From the NCBI RefSeq assembly GCF_019857205.1, contig NZ_JAHWXO010000013.1, forward strand, positions 1 to 48,703: DNA of 48,703 bases, in the 5' to 3' direction. Source of the DNA: Qipengyuania pacifica (GTDB taxonomy: Bacteria; Pseudomonadota; Alphaproteobacteria; Sphingomonadales; Sphingomonadaceae). Of the stretch, positions 26,141-34,276 are shown piece after piece (position 1 is the stretch's first letter; each line of letters opens with the position of its first letter). The notes under the pieces are model-generated. The model saw nothing but the letters and a program-made list of their open reading frames with translations. It had not been told where the DNA came from and ran no database searches. Both the position numbers and the translations under genes were made by a program.

Positions 26141-26418
26141 GGCCGCATCCACGCCGGATAGCGGAGGTGTCGGCGGGCCACGTCCACGAACTGCGGATCG
26201 CGGCGCGCGGCCCAAACCGACAGCGCGTGGCCGATCGCCCAGATGACGAGGCCGGCGATCCAAAGGCGCAGGCCGAGTCCGATCGCGCCCGCCAGCGTGC
26301 CGTTGACGATGGCAAGCGCGCGCGGAGCGCCGCCGAGCAGGATCGGCTCGGTCAGCGCCCGATGCACCGGGGCATAAAAGCCCGCGATCGGCTCGACGGG
26401 ATCGGCCGCGCCGGTCAT
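26137..26418 (-). CDS. trbD: TrbD, VirB3-like protein
   Basis: A 93-residue inner-membrane protein of the VirB3 family: conserved opening with IAGFYAPVHRALTEPILLGGAPR, then a hydrophobic stretch (IVNGTLAGAIGLGLRLWIAGLVIWAIGHALSVW) forming one or two membrane helices, and a DPQFVDVARRHLRYPAWM tail. It partners the VirB4-type ATPase TrbE. It starts at ATG 26418, overlapping the trbC stop by 4 bp. Confidence 0.92.
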   Translation of the reverse strand: MTGAADPVEPIAGFYAPVHRALTEPILLGGAPRALAIVNGTLAGAIGLGLRLWIAGLVIWAIGHALSVWAARRDPQFVDVARRHLRYPAWMRP

Positions 26419-26750
26419 GCGATCAGCGCTCCGCCGCCGAAGCTGAAGAAGCTGAGGAAGAAGGAACTGGCTGCGAACGCGATGCTGAGGCCGAACACGA
26501 TCTGGATCAGCCGACGGAAGCCGCCGGACGTATCGCCGAACGCCAGGGTCAGGCCGGTCACGATGATGATGATGACCGCGACGATCTTCGCCACCGGCCC
26601 CTCGATGCTTTCGAGGATCGACTGGAGCGGCGCTTCCCACGGCATCGACGATCCGCCCGCATGGGCGGGAGCCGAGATGGTCAGCGCGATCACGCTGGCG
26701 GTGGCGGCGAGCATGGCGCGGCGTGCGCCATGCGACAAGGCATGGATCAT
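26415..26750 (-). CDS. trbC: TrbC, VirB2-like pilin
   Basis: An 111-residue prepilin. A signal peptide (residues ~1-31, ALTISAPAHAGG) is followed by two membrane helices (VAKIVAVIIIIVTGLTLAFG and LIQIVFGLSIAFAASSFFLSFF). In related systems TrbC is cyclised by the TraF peptidase, and traF is present at 33698. It overlaps trbB and trbD by ATGA. Confidence 0.92.
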   Translation of the reverse strand: MIHALSHGARRAMLAATASVIALTISAPAHAGGSSMPWEAPLQSILESIEGPVAKIVAVIIIIVTGLTLAFGDTSGGFRRLIQIVFGLSIAFAASSFFLSFFSFGGGALIA

Positions 26751-27733
26751 GGCAGGTCTCCGGTCTGGGGGGTGGTGAGCGGCGTGAGGCGGTAGTCGCC
26801 GGTGGCGGCGTCGAGTCCTTCGACGCGGGCCAGCTCGGCGAGGCGGCGGCCGTGGCCGTCGCGGACGAGCACGGCGATGAGGTCGATGGTCTCGGCCAGC
26901 AGCGCGCGCGGGACCGTGACGACGGCCTCCTGGATGAGCTGCTCCATGCGGCGCAGCGCGCCGAGCGCGGTGCCGGCGTGGATCGTGCCGATACCGCCGG
27001 GGTGTCCGGTGCCCCAGGCCTTGAGGAGATCGAGCGCCTCGGCGCCGCGCACCTCGCCGATCGGGATGCGGTCGGGACGCAGGCGCAGGCTGGACCGCAC
27101 GAGATCGGACAGCGTGACGACGCCATCCTTGGTCCGCATGGCGACGAGGTTGGGCGCGGCGCACTGAAGCTCGCGCGTGTCTTCGATCAGGACGATGCGG
27201 TCGGAGGTCTTGGCGACTTCGGCCAGGAGCGCGTTGACCAGCGTGGTCTTGCCGCTGCCGGTCCCGCCCGCGACGAGGATGTTGGCGCGGGCAGTGACGC
27301 CTGTCCGCAGCGCCGCGGCCTCGGCCGGCAACATGATCCCGGCCGCCGCATAGTCGTCGAGCGTGAACACCGCGACGGCGGGCTTGCGGATCGCGAAGGC
27401 GGGCGCGGCGACGACGGGCGGCAGCAGCCCCTCGAACCGCTCGCCGCCTTCGGGCAGCTCGGCCGAGACGCGCGGGGACCGGGCGTGAACCTCGACGCCA
27501 ACATGGTGCGCCACCAGACGGATGATGCGCTCGCCATCCGCCGCGCCGAGCGTCATGCCGGTGTCGGAAATCCCTTCGCCCAGCCGATCGACCCACAGCC
27601 GGCCGTCCGGGTTCAGCATCACCTCGATCACGGCGGGATCATCCAGCCAGGACGCAATCGACGGCCCCAGCGCCGTGCGCAGCATCCGCGCGCCGCGTGA
27701 CTTCGCCTCGGAACGGATCGGGTGGACGGTCAA
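26747..27733 (-). CDS. trbB: TrbB, VirB11-like traffic ATPase
   Basis: A 328-residue hexameric ATPase at the cytoplasmic face of the channel. It has Walker [18 protein letters not shown] (about residue 155), the Asp box [10 protein letters not shown], Walker B region [23 protein letters not shown] and the His box GTIHAG. The conserved N-terminus ([18 protein letters not shown]) requires the TTG start at 27733. Its Shine-Dalgarno AGGGG is 7 nt upstream, inside the 3' arm of a strong hairpin (27741-27782). It is the first gene of the trbB-to-DUF2274 operon. Confidence 0.94.
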   Translation of the reverse strand: MTVHPIRSEAKSRGARMLRTALGPSIASWLDDPAVIEVMLNPDGRLWVDRLGEGISDTGMTLGAADGERIIRLVAHHVGVEVHARSPRVSAELPEGGERFEGLLPPVVAAPAFAIRKPAVAVFTLDDYAAAGIMLPAEAAALRTGVTARANILVAGGTGSGKTTLVNALLAEVAKTSDRIVLIEDTRELQCAAPNLVAMRTKDGVVTLSDLVRSSLRLRPDRIPIGEVRGAEALDLLKAWGTGHPGGIGTIHAGTALGALRRMEQLIQEAVVTVPRALLAETIDLIAVLVRDGHGRRLAELARVEGLDAATGDYRLTPLTTPQTGDLP

Positions 27734-27740
27734 GAAAAAG

Positions 27741-27782
27741 CCCCTGATGAGGGCCGGGCGAACCGCCGCCCGGCGTCAGGGG
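27741..27782 (-). terminator. Hairpin with T-run that also masks the trbB ribosome site
   Basis: The outer arms CCCCTGA/TCAGGGG and inner arms GCCGGGCG/CGCCCGGC form a long stem. On the minus strand it is followed by CTTTTTC and then the TTG start of trbB. It has intrinsic-terminator form for the traG-copG transcript. Its 3' arm contains the AGGGG that serves trbB, so it could also control trbB translation. Confidence 0.65.
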
Positions 27783-27836
27783 CACATCAAGAGAGACAGA
27801 AAATGCCGTGCTTCAACAAGTAAATGTGGTCGTCGT

Positions 27837-27868
27837 AGTCTGGCGTAGAGATACAAGAACTGGCGTAG
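27837..27868 (-). promoter_or_regulatory. 32-bp shared element upstream of trbB
   Basis: Minus-strand pattern CTACGC-N7-TGT-N3-TCTACGC-N-AGACT, about 105 bp upstream of the trbB start. The same pattern occurs upstream of traG (30378-30409). The two CTACGC half-sites are 20 bp apart, close to two helical turns. It is probably the binding site of a transfer-gene regulator; which one is unknown. Confidence 0.5.
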
Positions 27869-27873
27869 TCAGC

Positions 27874-28293
27874 TCATTCTTCTTGGTGCGGAAAGTCCTC
27901 GCCGATTTCTTGTCTGACCTTCGGACCTTTTGCGAGTCGGCGACCGAGCGCCTCCATGAAGGCGTCGTAGCGGTCGCCGCCTCGCCGGCGCATCGCGGCC
28001 CGTTCGCTCTCGGGCGGCGGCGGCGTGTTCGACAGCCAGAAGCGCACGAACAGCGCGATCATCTCGACGCCGATCCCGACATCGCGCTCCATCCGGGTCA
28101 TGCGCCGGTCCAGCTTGTCGAGCCGCTTGGCGATGGCGGCCTCGCGCTGCTCATCGGCGTCGGGCGACAGGAAGGAGGCGATGGCCGCCTCGGCGATCAG
28201 CGAGCGCGACTTGTCCCTCCGGTCGGCATAGGCGGCGAGCGCGCGCATCAGCTCGGGGTCGAGATAGACCGACAGCGGCGTCTTGGTCGTCAT
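27874..28293 (-). CDS. CopG-like ribbon-helix-helix protein
   Basis: A 139-residue protein. The N-terminal ribbon-helix-helix DNA-binding fold (LSVYLDPELMRALAAYADRRDKSRSLIAEAAIASFL, residues ~6-42) is followed by a coiled helix and a hydrophobic segment (GVEMIALFVRFWL), then a basic tail. It sits between traG and trbB, as in Tn4371-like elements, and overlaps the traG stop by 4 bp. It may be an autoregulator of the traG or trb promoters, for example through the 32-bp elements, but this is inference. Confidence 0.85.
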   Translation of the reverse strand: MTTKTPLSVYLDPELMRALAAYADRRDKSRSLIAEAAIASFLSPDADEQREAAIAKRLDKLDRRMTRMERDVGIGVEMIALFVRFWLSNTPPPPESERAAMRRRGGDRYDAFMEALGRRLAKGPKVRQEIGEDFPHQEE

Positions 28294-30320
28294 AGCTCGA
28301 TGCCGTCATCGGGATCGAGCGACGCCTGCCGGGCCACGCGCTGCATCTGGCGGCGCACCGTCGCCTGCCGTGCCGCATCGCTATCGGGGTCGGGCTCATC
28401 CAGCTCGAACTCATTGGCGGGCGCGGGCCGGGGCGTCGGCGCAATGTCGATATGGCGCTCCAGCGCCGGCTCGCGGAGCAGGTCCGCATTGGCGGCATCG
28501 TCCTCAGCATCCGCCTTCTTGGCGGCCTTTTTCTTCTTCGGCTTCTTCGGCGCGTCATGCTCGATCGGCTCGGGCATCGGCGGCGCCTCGATTGGCGCCA
28601 GGCCGCTCCAGTCGTCGGGCCGCGGCGGGCCGCCGCCGACATTGCTGTCGGGCGGCGACATCACCCGCTGCGTGAACCGCCGGTCCTTGAAGTAGCGGAC
28701 CTTCTTCGCCCGGATCGGCGGGATGCCCGCGACCATGACGATCTCGTCGTCGGGCGGAAGCTGCATGATCTCGCCGGGGGTGAGGAGCTGGCGGGCTGTC
28801 TCGGAGCGCGACACCATCAAATGCCCGAGCCAGGGCGAGAGACGGTGGCCGGCGTAGTTCTTCATCGCCCGCATTTCGGTGGCGGTGCCGAGCGCGTCCG
28901 AAATGCGCTTGGCGGTGCGCTCGTCGTTGGTGGCGAACGACACGCGCACATGGCAATTGTCGAGGATCGCGTTGTTCGGCCCGTAAGCCTTCTCGATCTG
29001 GTTGAGGCTCTGGGCGATGAGGAAGCTCTGGATGCCGTAGCCGGCCATGAACGCCAGCGCGCTCTCGAAGAAGTCGAGCCGGCCGAGCGCCGGAAACTCG
29101 TCGAGCATTAAGAGCAGCCGGTAGCGCGACTGCCGCGCCTTCAGGTCTTCGGTGAGCCGGCGGCCGATCTGGTTGAGGATGAGGCGGATGAGCGGCTTGG
29201 TGCGCGAGATGTCGGACGGCGGCACGACGAGGTAGAGCGTCACCGGCAGCTCGCCCTCGACCAGATCCTTTATCCGCCACTCGCAGGTGCGCGTGACCTG
29301 CGCGACGACGGGATCGCGATAGAGGCCGAGGAACGACATGGCGGTCGAGAGCACGCCCGATCGTTCGTTGGCCGATTTGTTGAGCAGTTCGCGCGCGGCC
29401 GAGGCGACGACGGGATGCACGCCCGCCTCGCCCAAATGCGGCGTCGTCATCATCGCCCATAGGGTGCTTTCGATCGGGCGGCGCGGGTCGGACAGGAAGG
29501 CGGCGACGCCCGCCAGCGTCTTGTCGGCCTCGGCGTAGAGGACATGGAGGATCGTGCCGACCAACAGGGCATGGGAGGTCTTCTCCCAGTGGTTGCGCTT
29601 CTCCAGCGAACCTTCCGGGTCCACCAGCACGTCGGCGACGTTCTGCACGTCGCGCACTTCCCAGGCGCCCTTGCGGATTTCGAGCAGGGGATTGTAGGCG
29701 GCCGACGCGCCATTGGTCGGATCGAACAGCAGCACCCGCGCGTGCTGGGCGCGAAAGCCGGCGGTGAGCTGCCAGTTCTCGCCTTTGATGTCATGCACGA
29801 TCGCCGAGCCCGGCCAGGTGAGCAGCGTCGGCACGACCAGGCCGACGCCCTTGCCGCTCCGGGTCGGCGCGAAGCACAGCACATGTTCGGGGCCGTCGTG
29901 GCGCAGATAGTCGCGCCCGAGCCGGCCGAGCATGACGCCGCTGTCGCCCAGCAGCCCGGCGGCGGCGATCTCGCCGCGGGTGGCCCAGCGCGCCGAGCCA
30001 TAGGTCTCGGCGTTCTTCAGCTCGCGCGCACGCCACACCGACATGCCGATGGCGACGACGATCGCGGCGAACCCGCCCGACACGGCGATGAAGGCGCCGG
30101 TCTGGAATATCTCCGGCGCGTAGGCGTCGAAGGAGAACCACCACCAGAAGAAGGCCGGCGGCGGATAGATCGGCCAGTCGCCGAGCATGAACCAGGGCGC
30201 CCCAAGCTCGGGCTGATAGGCGAGCGCCGCGGCGGTCCATTGCGTCGCGGCCCACACGGCTGCGAGCACGATCAGGAAGACCGCGAAGACCTGACCCCAG
30301 AGGATTTTGGTTGCCGACAT
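28290..30320 (-). CDS. traG: TraG, VirD4-type coupling protein
   Basis: A 676-residue inner-membrane ATPase that hands the relaxase-DNA complex to the channel. Two N-terminal membrane segments (VFAVFLIVLAAVWAATQW and AFIAVSGGFAAIVVAIGM) precede the motor domain. Walker A is APTRSGKGVGLVVPTLL and Walker B LLLMLDEFPALG. The ETYGSARWAT motif typical of TraG is present. The C-terminal 120 residues are acidic and Pro/Lys-rich. ATG 30320 (MSATKILWGQ) matches relatives; an in-frame TTG at 30356 would add 12 residues. A 32-bp shared element lies 58 bp upstream. Confidence 0.94.
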   Translation of the reverse strand: MSATKILWGQVFAVFLIVLAAVWAATQWTAAALAYQPELGAPWFMLGDWPIYPPPAFFWWWFSFDAYAPEIFQTGAFIAVSGGFAAIVVAIGMSVWRARELKNAETYGSARWATRGEIAAAGLLGDSGVMLGRLGRDYLRHDGPEHVLCFAPTRSGKGVGLVVPTLLTWPGSAIVHDIKGENWQLTAGFRAQHARVLLFDPTNGASAAYNPLLEIRKGAWEVRDVQNVADVLVDPEGSLEKRNHWEKTSHALLVGTILHVLYAEADKTLAGVAAFLSDPRRPIESTLWAMMTTPHLGEAGVHPVVASAARELLNKSANERSGVLSTAMSFLGLYRDPVVAQVTRTCEWRIKDLVEGELPVTLYLVVPPSDISRTKPLIRLILNQIGRRLTEDLKARQSRYRLLLMLDEFPALGRLDFFESALAFMAGYGIQSFLIAQSLNQIEKAYGPNNAILDNCHVRVSFATNDERTAKRISDALGTATEMRAMKNYAGHRLSPWLGHLMVSRSETARQLLTPGEIMQLPPDDEIVMVAGIPPIRAKKVRYFKDRRFTQRVMSPPDSNVGGGPPRPDDWSGLAPIEAPPMPEPIEHDAPKKPKKKKAAKKADAEDDAANADLLREPALERHIDIAPTPRPAPANEFELDEPDPDSDAARQATVRRQMQRVARQASLDPDDGIEL

Positions 30321-30377
30321 GGCATCGAAGTCGATGCGTGCCGGACGCCAAATCAAGTCACTGTTATCATGGGGGAA

Positions 30378-30409
30378 AGTCTAGCGTAGAAAGACAGGGA
30401 GCAGCGTAG
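30378..30409 (-). promoter_or_regulatory. 32-bp shared element upstream of traG
   Basis: Minus-strand CTACGC-N7-TGT-N3-TCTACGC-N-AGACT, the same composite pattern as before trbB. It sits in the 180-bp gap between the relaxase stop and traG, where a promoter is expected. Confidence 0.5.
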
Positions 30410-30500
30410 TTCTGCCTGCTATATTTCCGATCGTGATCGTCGTTACTCGACCGCTATTCGCTCGATAGCCGGGTCGCCGCCCGAGTCTCTGCGCTCCGCC

Positions 30501-32231
30501 CTACAGGCCCAGCCCCCGGCCGCGTCCGAACGACCAATCCACCCCGCCGCCCGCGCGCATGACGCCGGAGATGTGCTTGCCGATCTGACTGTCGAGCGAC
30601 GGGGACCAGGGCACGAGCTGGAAGCTCAGCCCGTTGTCGATCATCGCGAAGCGGCCCGAGGCGAGCGTCAGGCGCTGGCGCACGGTGCCGGCGACATATT
30701 CGCCGGCCTTGGACGGCGTGTGCGGCAGGCCGGTCTCGGCCGACAGCGCCTTGGCGGTGGCGTCCAGTTCGCGCCGCTTGAGCGTGTCGAGCAGGTTCCG
30801 CGCGAAGATCACGCGCTGGCCCTGCCGCCGCGCCAGGCCCTCGTCGGCGAGATGCTCGGCGCGCGCTTCCATCGCGGCGCGCACCTCGGTCCCGAAGCCA
30901 CCGCCGAGATCGCGGCCGTCGCTCGCGAGGTTGCAGCGGTCGAGCCAGGTGGCTCCCGGTGCGCGGACCTGGGCGTCGAGGTCCATGTCGGAGCGCACGG
31001 CGAGCGCCACGCGCTGCCGGCCCTTGCGGTCCTCGAAGCGGCGCAGCTCGACGATCGCGCCTGGCCGGCAATCGCCGGTCGCCTCAATGTTGGGAAGCTG
31101 GACGTGATGGGTGCGCCCGTCGATCCCGTCCACGATCGCATAGGCCCGGCCGGTCAGCTCGTCGTGGAGGCCGCGATCGACCAGCTTGCCGATGACAGGT
31201 TGGGCGGGGTCGAGGTCCAGCACATAGCTGGCGGCGCCCCGGTCGATGCCGCGATCGGTCATGGCCTTGTGCATCCGCTTGATGATGTCGTCGCGGTTGC
31301 CCATCTCGCGCAGGGCCGCCTGGGCGTCGTCCGCGAGCGTCCATTGTCCCGGCGCGATCTCGCTGGCGAGGCCGAGGCCCTCCAGCTTGCGCAGCCGGCC
31401 CATCCGCAGCGCATGGTCGCCGTCCGGCCGCACGCCCGGTTCGGGCGCCATGTCGATGATGCCCTCGCGCTGCAAGGTGCGCGACAGGTCACGGTCGATC
31501 TCGGTCCAGCGCTCGGCTTCGACCTGGCGCACCAGCGACGCCCGGATTTCGAGGTCGGTGCGCAGCCCCAGCTCGCGGGTGACAATCTCGCGGGCGACGG
31601 CGCGCATCCCTTCGCGGATATAGTCGCGCGAGATGACGAGGTTCTGCCCGTCCTCGCCGACGCCGCGCACGATGATGTGGACGTGGGGATTGTCGGTGTT
31701 CCAGTGCTCGACGGCCCGCCAATCGAGCCGGGTGCCGAGATCCTTTTCCATCTGCGTCATCAGTTCGCGTGTGAAGGTCTTGAGGTCGCCCATCTGCGGC
31801 GCGTCCTCGGGCGAGACGATGAAGCGAAAATGGTGCCGGTCGTTCTCGCACGTCGCGGCGAAGGCGTTGCGGTCGAGGCCCTCGGCCTCGGCGCCGAACA
31901 GCACGCCCTTCTCGCCGTCGCGGGTGACGCCATCGCGTTGCAGATAGTTGAGGTGAGCCGCGAGCGAGGCGCGGCCGCCATGTTTGACGACGCGCGCCTT
32001 GACGACGACCTGGCGCGAGCGGTGGCCGAGCCGGTGCGTGGCGCGCAGGCTGGCGACCCGGCCGCGCCCGAAGGTCGAGCGGCCCGGCGCGATGATCCGG
32101 CCGCTGCGCGAGACGTGGCCGCCGGCCCGCTGCGCGGCGACGAGCGCCTGGGTGATGATGGGCAGCACCCGCTGACTGCCGCGCGAGCGGATGCGCCCAG
32201 GCCGGATGCGGAAATCCTCGTCGCCGCTCAT
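30501..32231 (-). CDS. Conjugative relaxase with C-terminal DUF3363 domain
   Basis: A 576-residue nickase expected to cut oriT and pilot the transferred strand. The N-terminal relaxase domain (~residues 70-260) has a candidate catalytic Tyr in AAHLNYLQRDG (Y96) and the metal-binding histidines in EHWNTDNPHVHIIVRG (H176, H183, H185). The C-terminal part is a DUF3363 domain, as in the VirD2-like relaxases of Tn4371-type elements. The start is ATG 32231. The longer frame to 32312 would run through the palindrome-rich region taken as oriT. TraG is the next gene on the same strand. Confidence 0.92.
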   Translation of the reverse strand: MSGDEDFRIRPGRIRSRGSQRVLPIITQALVAAQRAGGHVSRSGRIIAPGRSTFGRGRVASLRATHRLGHRSRQVVVKARVVKHGGRASLAAHLNYLQRDGVTRDGEKGVLFGAEAEGLDRNAFAATCENDRHHFRFIVSPEDAPQMGDLKTFTRELMTQMEKDLGTRLDWRAVEHWNTDNPHVHIIVRGVGEDGQNLVISRDYIREGMRAVAREIVTRELGLRTDLEIRASLVRQVEAERWTEIDRDLSRTLQREGIIDMAPEPGVRPDGDHALRMGRLRKLEGLGLASEIAPGQWTLADDAQAALREMGNRDDIIKRMHKAMTDRGIDRGAASYVLDLDPAQPVIGKLVDRGLHDELTGRAYAIVDGIDGRTHHVQLPNIEATGDCRPGAIVELRRFEDRKGRQRVALAVRSDMDLDAQVRAPGATWLDRCNLASDGRDLGGGFGTEVRAAMEARAEHLADEGLARRQGQRVIFARNLLDTLKRRELDATAKALSAETGLPHTPSKAGEYVAGTVRQRLTLASGRFAMIDNGLSFQLVPWSPSLDSQIGKHISGVMRAGGGVDWSFGRGRGLGL

Positions 32232-32494
32232 GGCGCGGCGCTCCGCAATGTGCGGAAAACCCTTGCGGCTGCTGGCGTTTCGCCAGCGCCGCACAGTGCG
32301 GGCAATCCGCACACATTGCGCAGCAATGCCCGAAAGCCTTGAGAATCAAGGCCACAACCGGGGCGCATGGGCTTCGCACATTGCCGCCCTTTATCTTGCC
32401 CTCGGCCTTCCCCCTGCAAAATCAGGGCCTTCCCCCCTTCCAACGCTGCGAAAGGCTGCGAGGGAGCCCGCCACAGCGCGCCGGGGCCGCTCAT
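32228..32494 (-). CDS. Possible 88-residue coupled ORF across the candidate oriT
   Basis: An open frame from ATG 32494, which overlaps the transglycosylase stop (ATGA), to a TGA overlapping the relaxase start (ATGA). Overlaps at both ends fit this operon's style. However, the protein has no recognisable domain and its C-terminal part reads through several palindromes. It may be a translated spacer that keeps ribosomes coupled, or chance in a GC-rich region. Confidence 0.3.
   Translation of the reverse strand: MSGPGALWRAPSQPFAALEGGKALILQGEGRGQDKGRQCAKPMRPGCGLDSQGFRALLRNVCGLPALCGAGETPAAARVFRTLRSAAP
32242..32331. other. Candidate origin of transfer (oriT): cluster of inverted repeats
   Basis: Immediately upstream of the relaxase are TCCGCA-ATG-TGCGGA (32242-32256), GCTGGCG-TTT-CGCCAGC (32271-32287), CCGCAC-A-GTGCGG (32289-32301) and a wider GGGCA...TGCCC pair (32300-32331). 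Four inverted repeats in 90 bp beside a relaxase gene is the usual setting of oriT. No known nic consensus is recognisable to me. Confidence 0.5.
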
Positions 32495-33381
32495 CGGGGC
32501 CGCTCGCCGGACAGGGGGACGAACAGGCCGAGCGAAGGCGAGGCGACGGCGGCCATCGCGACGGAGGAGCGGTCGGCCGGCGAACGTTCGGACAGCGTGG
32601 GCGTGGCCCCGCTTTCGGCGCTCGCACCGCGATCCGAAGCGGCGTCCGCGCGCACCGGGAACAGTGCCGCACGACGCCAGGCGTAGGGATCGGACGGTGG
32701 CGCGGCGGCAAGCTGCGTGTCGCCCGCCCCGCCGGTGATCGACGCCAGCTTTGCGAGATAGGCGCGCGTCTCGGCGGGCAACGGACGGCCGCGCGACAGG
32801 TGCTCGTCATAGCGGCCCGGTCCCGCGTTGTAGGCGGCCAGCATCGCCGTCACGTTGCCGTAGCGGTCGTGCATTTCGCGCAGGTAAGCCGCGCCCGCCA
32901 TGATGTTGTCGCGGGGGTCGAAGGGATCGCGCCCGAAGCGATAGCGAGCGCGCAGCCCGGTCCATGTGGCGGGCATGATCTGCATGAGGCCCCGCGCGCC
33001 AGCAGACGAAACGGCGCGCGCGTCGCGGTTGCTCTCGACGCGCATGACGGCCCATATCCACGCTTCGGGGAGGCCGAAGCGCCGTGCCGCGTCGGTGACA
33101 TGAACGGCATAAGGATGACGCGCGGCCGCTCGCTCGGCCGGCGCGTTCTGCGCCAGCGCCGCGCCCGGCGAGACCAGCAGCAGGACCGCCAGACCGACAG
33201 CCGCCCCGACCCCGCTCCGCCGCCAGCCTGCCAGCGTGCTCGCTCCGGTAAAGGGTGCGCGCGATGCGCCGGCCGGGGGCCGCCCTTGACCTTCGCTGTG
33301 CGCGCTGGCCGGCCTGCGACCGAGCGGGACGAAGGGATGAGACGGCTTTTCCGCGAACAAAGGGATGATCGGGACGGACAC
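32491..33381 (-). CDS. Lytic transglycosylase of the conjugation system
   Basis: A 296-residue muramidase that locally opens peptidoglycan for the mating channel. A hydrophobic segment (~residues 57-77, GVGAAVGLAVLLLVSPGAALAQ) acts as signal or anchor. The SLT domain follows with the catalytic glutamate E116 (MRVESNRD), GARGLMQIMPATW and AYNAGPGRY. The start appears to be GTG 33381. The ~50 residues before the hydrophobic segment are low-complexity, and a later start is possible. The Pro/Ser/Ala-rich C-terminal tail (~80 residues) is not part of the domain. Confidence 0.9.
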   Translation of the reverse strand: MSVPIIPLFAEKPSHPFVPLGRRPASAHSEGQGRPPAGASRAPFTGASTLAGWRRSGVGAAVGLAVLLLVSPGAALAQNAPAERAAARHPYAVHVTDAARRFGLPEAWIWAVMRVESNRDARAVSSAGARGLMQIMPATWTGLRARYRFGRDPFDPRDNIMAGAAYLREMHDRYGNVTAMLAAYNAGPGRYDEHLSRGRPLPAETRAYLAKLASITGGAGDTQLAAAPPSDPYAWRRAALFPVRADAASDRGASAESGATPTLSERSPADRSSVAMAAVASPSLGLFVPLSGERPR

Positions 33382-33384
33382 CGA

Positions 33385-33717
33385 TCAGCTCCAATCGTCG
33401 CGCGGCCGGGGCCGTTTCCACGACAGCCTGAACGTCCGCCCATCGTCGTCGGCGCGGAACAGGACGGGCCGGAACACCGCTGAAAAGAGCGGGCTGTCGA
33501 TCTCCAGCGCGATGTAGTTGCCGGCGCGTTCGCCGACCCGTTTCCACGCGCCGCCGACTTCGGGGCCGTCCTCGTCGTCGAGGTGGATGCGATAGTCAGG
33601 CGCGTTCTCGGTGTCGGTCGGATCGAGCGCAACAAGCACGATCGCCTCGTTGATTCCGAACAGCCGGGTGCGCCCGGCATAGCCGTCGCCGGTGGGTTCA
33701 AAGATATTGGTCGGCAT
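33385..33717 (-). CDS. DUF736 protein (first copy)
   Basis: A 110-residue protein of the DUF736 family: MPTNIFEPTGDGYAGRTRLFGINEAIVLV, then PDYRIHLDDEDGPEVGGAWKRVGE and the conserved IDSPLFSAVFRPVLF. Function unknown. The family is strongly tied to conjugative elements of this type. It lies between traF (20-bp overlap) and the transglycosylase (3-bp gap). A second, diverged DUF736 gene is at 40143. Confidence 0.9.
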   Translation of the reverse strand: MPTNIFEPTGDGYAGRTRLFGINEAIVLVALDPTDTENAPDYRIHLDDEDGPEVGGAWKRVGERAGNYIALEIDSPLFSAVFRPVLFRADDDGRTFRLSWKRPRPRDDWS

Positions 33718-34276
33718 GGCCGATCTCCTTTTCGCTGGGGGGTGAAGGCGGTGCGGCCGGCGCGCGCAGGTGCAGCGGCGTCGCGCGGCCGATGACGGCG
33801 GAGGCCGGAAGCGGGCCGAAATAGCGGCCGTCCAGGCTGTCGGGATGGTCGGGATTGAGCAGTAGCAGTTCGCCCGTGCCGAGCGTCCGGCAGCCCTGCC
33901 AGACCGGCAGCGGACGGCCTCGGCCGTCACGCTCGCGGGCGCTGGCGACGGGCTGACCATCGACGCTCACCACGTCGCCGCTGCGGCACACGCGCTGCCC
34001 GGCTTTCGCTGCGACATGCTTCAGGAGCGGCAGGCCCTCGGGCAGATAGCCGCGCGCCGAGAGCCAGCGCGCCAGCCGTTCAGGCGGCGCGACGGCGACC
34101 AGCGCGCCGGTGGGCGGGTCGCGGTCGGGATGGATGCGGTAGAGTCCGATCGGCGCGCTGGCGCTGGCGTTCCAGATGACGCGCGGGAGCGGATCGGCGA
34201 CGGCGATCACGACGAACGACACGGCGAAGGCCAAGGCGACGAAGGCCGTCGCCATGACATAGCGGCGGCGCGTCAT
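33698..34276 (-). CDS. traF: TraF, S26-family conjugative transfer peptidase
   Basis: A 192-residue membrane serine peptidase. The N-terminal anchor (VMATAFVALAFAVSFVVIAVA) is followed by the catalytic Ser40 in NASASAPIGLYRI and the general-base Lys86 in LPLLKHVAAKAGQRV, matching the RP4 TraF dyad. In RP4 TraF trims and cyclises the TrbC pilin, so a matching role with the TrbC here is expected. Its 3' end overlaps the DUF736 start, and its ATG overlaps the DUF2840 stop. Confidence 0.92.
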   Translation of the reverse strand: MTRRRYVMATAFVALAFAVSFVVIAVADPLPRVIWNASASAPIGLYRIHPDRDPPTGALVAVAPPERLARWLSARGYLPEGLPLLKHVAAKAGQRVCRSGDVVSVDGQPVASARERDGRGRPLPVWQGCRTLGTGELLLLNPDHPDSLDGRYFGPLPASAVIGRATPLHLRAPAAPPSPPSEKEIGHADQYL

